The notes under the pieces were generated by a model. The model worked only from the letters and a program-made list of their open reading frames with translations, was not told the origin of the DNA and searched no databases. From contig NZ_JAQFIL010000001.1 in NCBI RefSeq assembly GCF_029504655.1, positions 2,919,001 through 2,983,000 on the forward strand: a stretch of DNA of 64,000 bases, read 5' to 3'. Positions 63,505 through 64,000 of the stretch are shown in pieces. Made by a program: the position numbers and the translations under genes. The stretch is from Catalinimonas alkaloidigena (GTDB lineage: Bacteria; Bacteroidota; Bacteroidia; Cytophagales; Cyclobacteriaceae). Every line of letters starts with the position of its first letter. Within the stretch, counting starts at the first letter, position 1.

Positions 63505-64000
63505 ATGGATCAAGAAAACAGCCTGGGAGACCTCTTTAAAAAATATCCTTTTGATCCGCAGCTTTTGGATGAAGTTTATGGAAAGGATAAAAGCGTAAGA
63601 AATCACTACCAGCAGGTACATCAATATCTTTCACAAATAAGCCTCAAGGATTTTAAAGATCTGATTGAGTATGCTACAAGTGCTTCCTTTGATCAGGGGA
63701 TTACATTTAACGTTTATTCTGATAAAGATCAGGGGGTGGAACGTATCTTTCCCTTTGACCTCTTCCCCAGACTAATTCCCAATAAAGAGTGGGAAACCAT
63801 AGAAAGAGGAATCATACAAAGGGGCAAAGCTTTGAATCTTTTTCTTCAGGATTTATATAATGACAAAAAGATTCTAAAAGATAAAGTTGTCCCTAAAGAG
63901 CTCATCTACTCTTCCAAGCATTACTGTAAGCATGTACATGATTTTTATCCCAACAAAGATATATTTGTTCATGTCTCCGGCACCGACCTGATCAAACACT
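63505..64000 (+). CDS. circularly permuted type 2 ATP-grasp protein, N-terminal part
   Basis: From the ATG at 63505 the frame stays open to the window end (165 codons), so the rest is missing. The opening GDLFKKYPFDPQLLDEVYG, ITFNVYSDKDQGVERIFPFDLFPRLIP, EWETIERGIIQRGKALNLFLQDLYND and HDFYPNKDIFVHVSGTDL is the typical N-terminus of the DUF404/DUF407 family. These proteins are predicted peptide or amide ligases, often encoded beside alpha-E (DUF403) and transglutaminase-like genes, which may lie outside the window. Confidence 0.88.
   Translation, partial: MDQENSLGDLFKKYPFDPQLLDEVYGKDKSVRNHYQQVHQYLSQISLKDFKDLIEYATSASFDQGITFNVYSDKDQGVERIFPFDLFPRLIPNKEWETIERGIIQRGKALNLFLQDLYNDKKILKDKVVPKELIYSSKHYCKHVHDFYPNKDIFVHVSGTDLIKH

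Overview
The window looks like chromosomal DNA from a member of the phylum Bacteroidota, most likely a Cytophagales-type marine bacterium (inference). The grounds are AT-rich DNA, a giant secreted protein ending in a type IX secretion sorting domain, exact Bacteroidota-style -7 boxes (TAnnTTTG), many exported sugar enzymes (lipoproteins and Tat substrates), and gene families typical of the phylum (DUF6807, DUF1080, Gfo/Idh/MocA). No rRNA, tRNA, CRISPR array, transposase or phage gene was seen.

Layout. 1-7.2 kb: 5' part of a tRNA methylthiotransferase gene (mtaB-like), a eukaryote-like type II glutamine synthetase, and a 1375-residue ELWxxDGT-repeat T9SS cargo protein. 7.2-23.5 kb: a large alpha-glucan/trehalose locus of two divergent units. 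One is glgE, treS-maltokinase fusion, glgB on the minus strand; the other is treZ, GH57, treY, malQ on the plus strand. Together they encode both the GlgE route (trehalose to maltose-1-phosphate to branched glucan) and the TreY-TreZ route (glucan back to trehalose). 23.5-32.1 kb: a hydroxyacid dehydrogenase, a single-domain response regulator, and a sugar-degradation set (DUF6807, DUF1080, Tat-exported enolase-superfamily enzyme, Gfo/Idh/MocA, a ROK kinase broken at a homopolymer, MFS sugar porter). 33.1-39.3 kb: a uronate operon (uxaC, kdgK, kdgA, three TRAP transporter genes) with a clear promoter-operator in front and a terminator behind. 39.7-45.1 kb: an unrecognised helical protein, a ClC channel, two thioredoxin-like proteins, purQ.

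45.1-51.5 kb is a patchwork that looks like decaying acquired DNA. It holds a HigBA toxin-antitoxin pair, a multiply damaged remnant of an alkylsulfatase-like gene, an aryl-sulfotransferase whose leader carries a foreign gene start, a 34-residue CxxC mini-protein, an MsrQ-like membrane protein, an SDR pseudogene with a nonsense codon and a frameshift, and an intact alkylsulfatase-like metallohydrolase. The remnants are homologous to intact genes a few kb downstream, which points to duplication and recombination of a sulfate-ester gene set.

51.6-60.8 kb is a catabolic cluster in which nearly every enzyme carries an export signal: a SelA-like PLP enzyme with a Tat-like leader and an extra C-terminal beta-rich domain, two tandem deacetylase-type amidohydrolases, and a PQQ-type dehydrogenase with cytochrome c; divergently, an esterase fused to a bicupin and a Tat-type oxidoreductase. 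An inverted repeat lies in the divergent promoter region. This is the best candidate in the window for an undescribed pathway. The last 3 kb hold a gene fragment, a GNAT acetyltransferase, a PepSY membrane protein and the start of a circularly permuted ATP-grasp gene.
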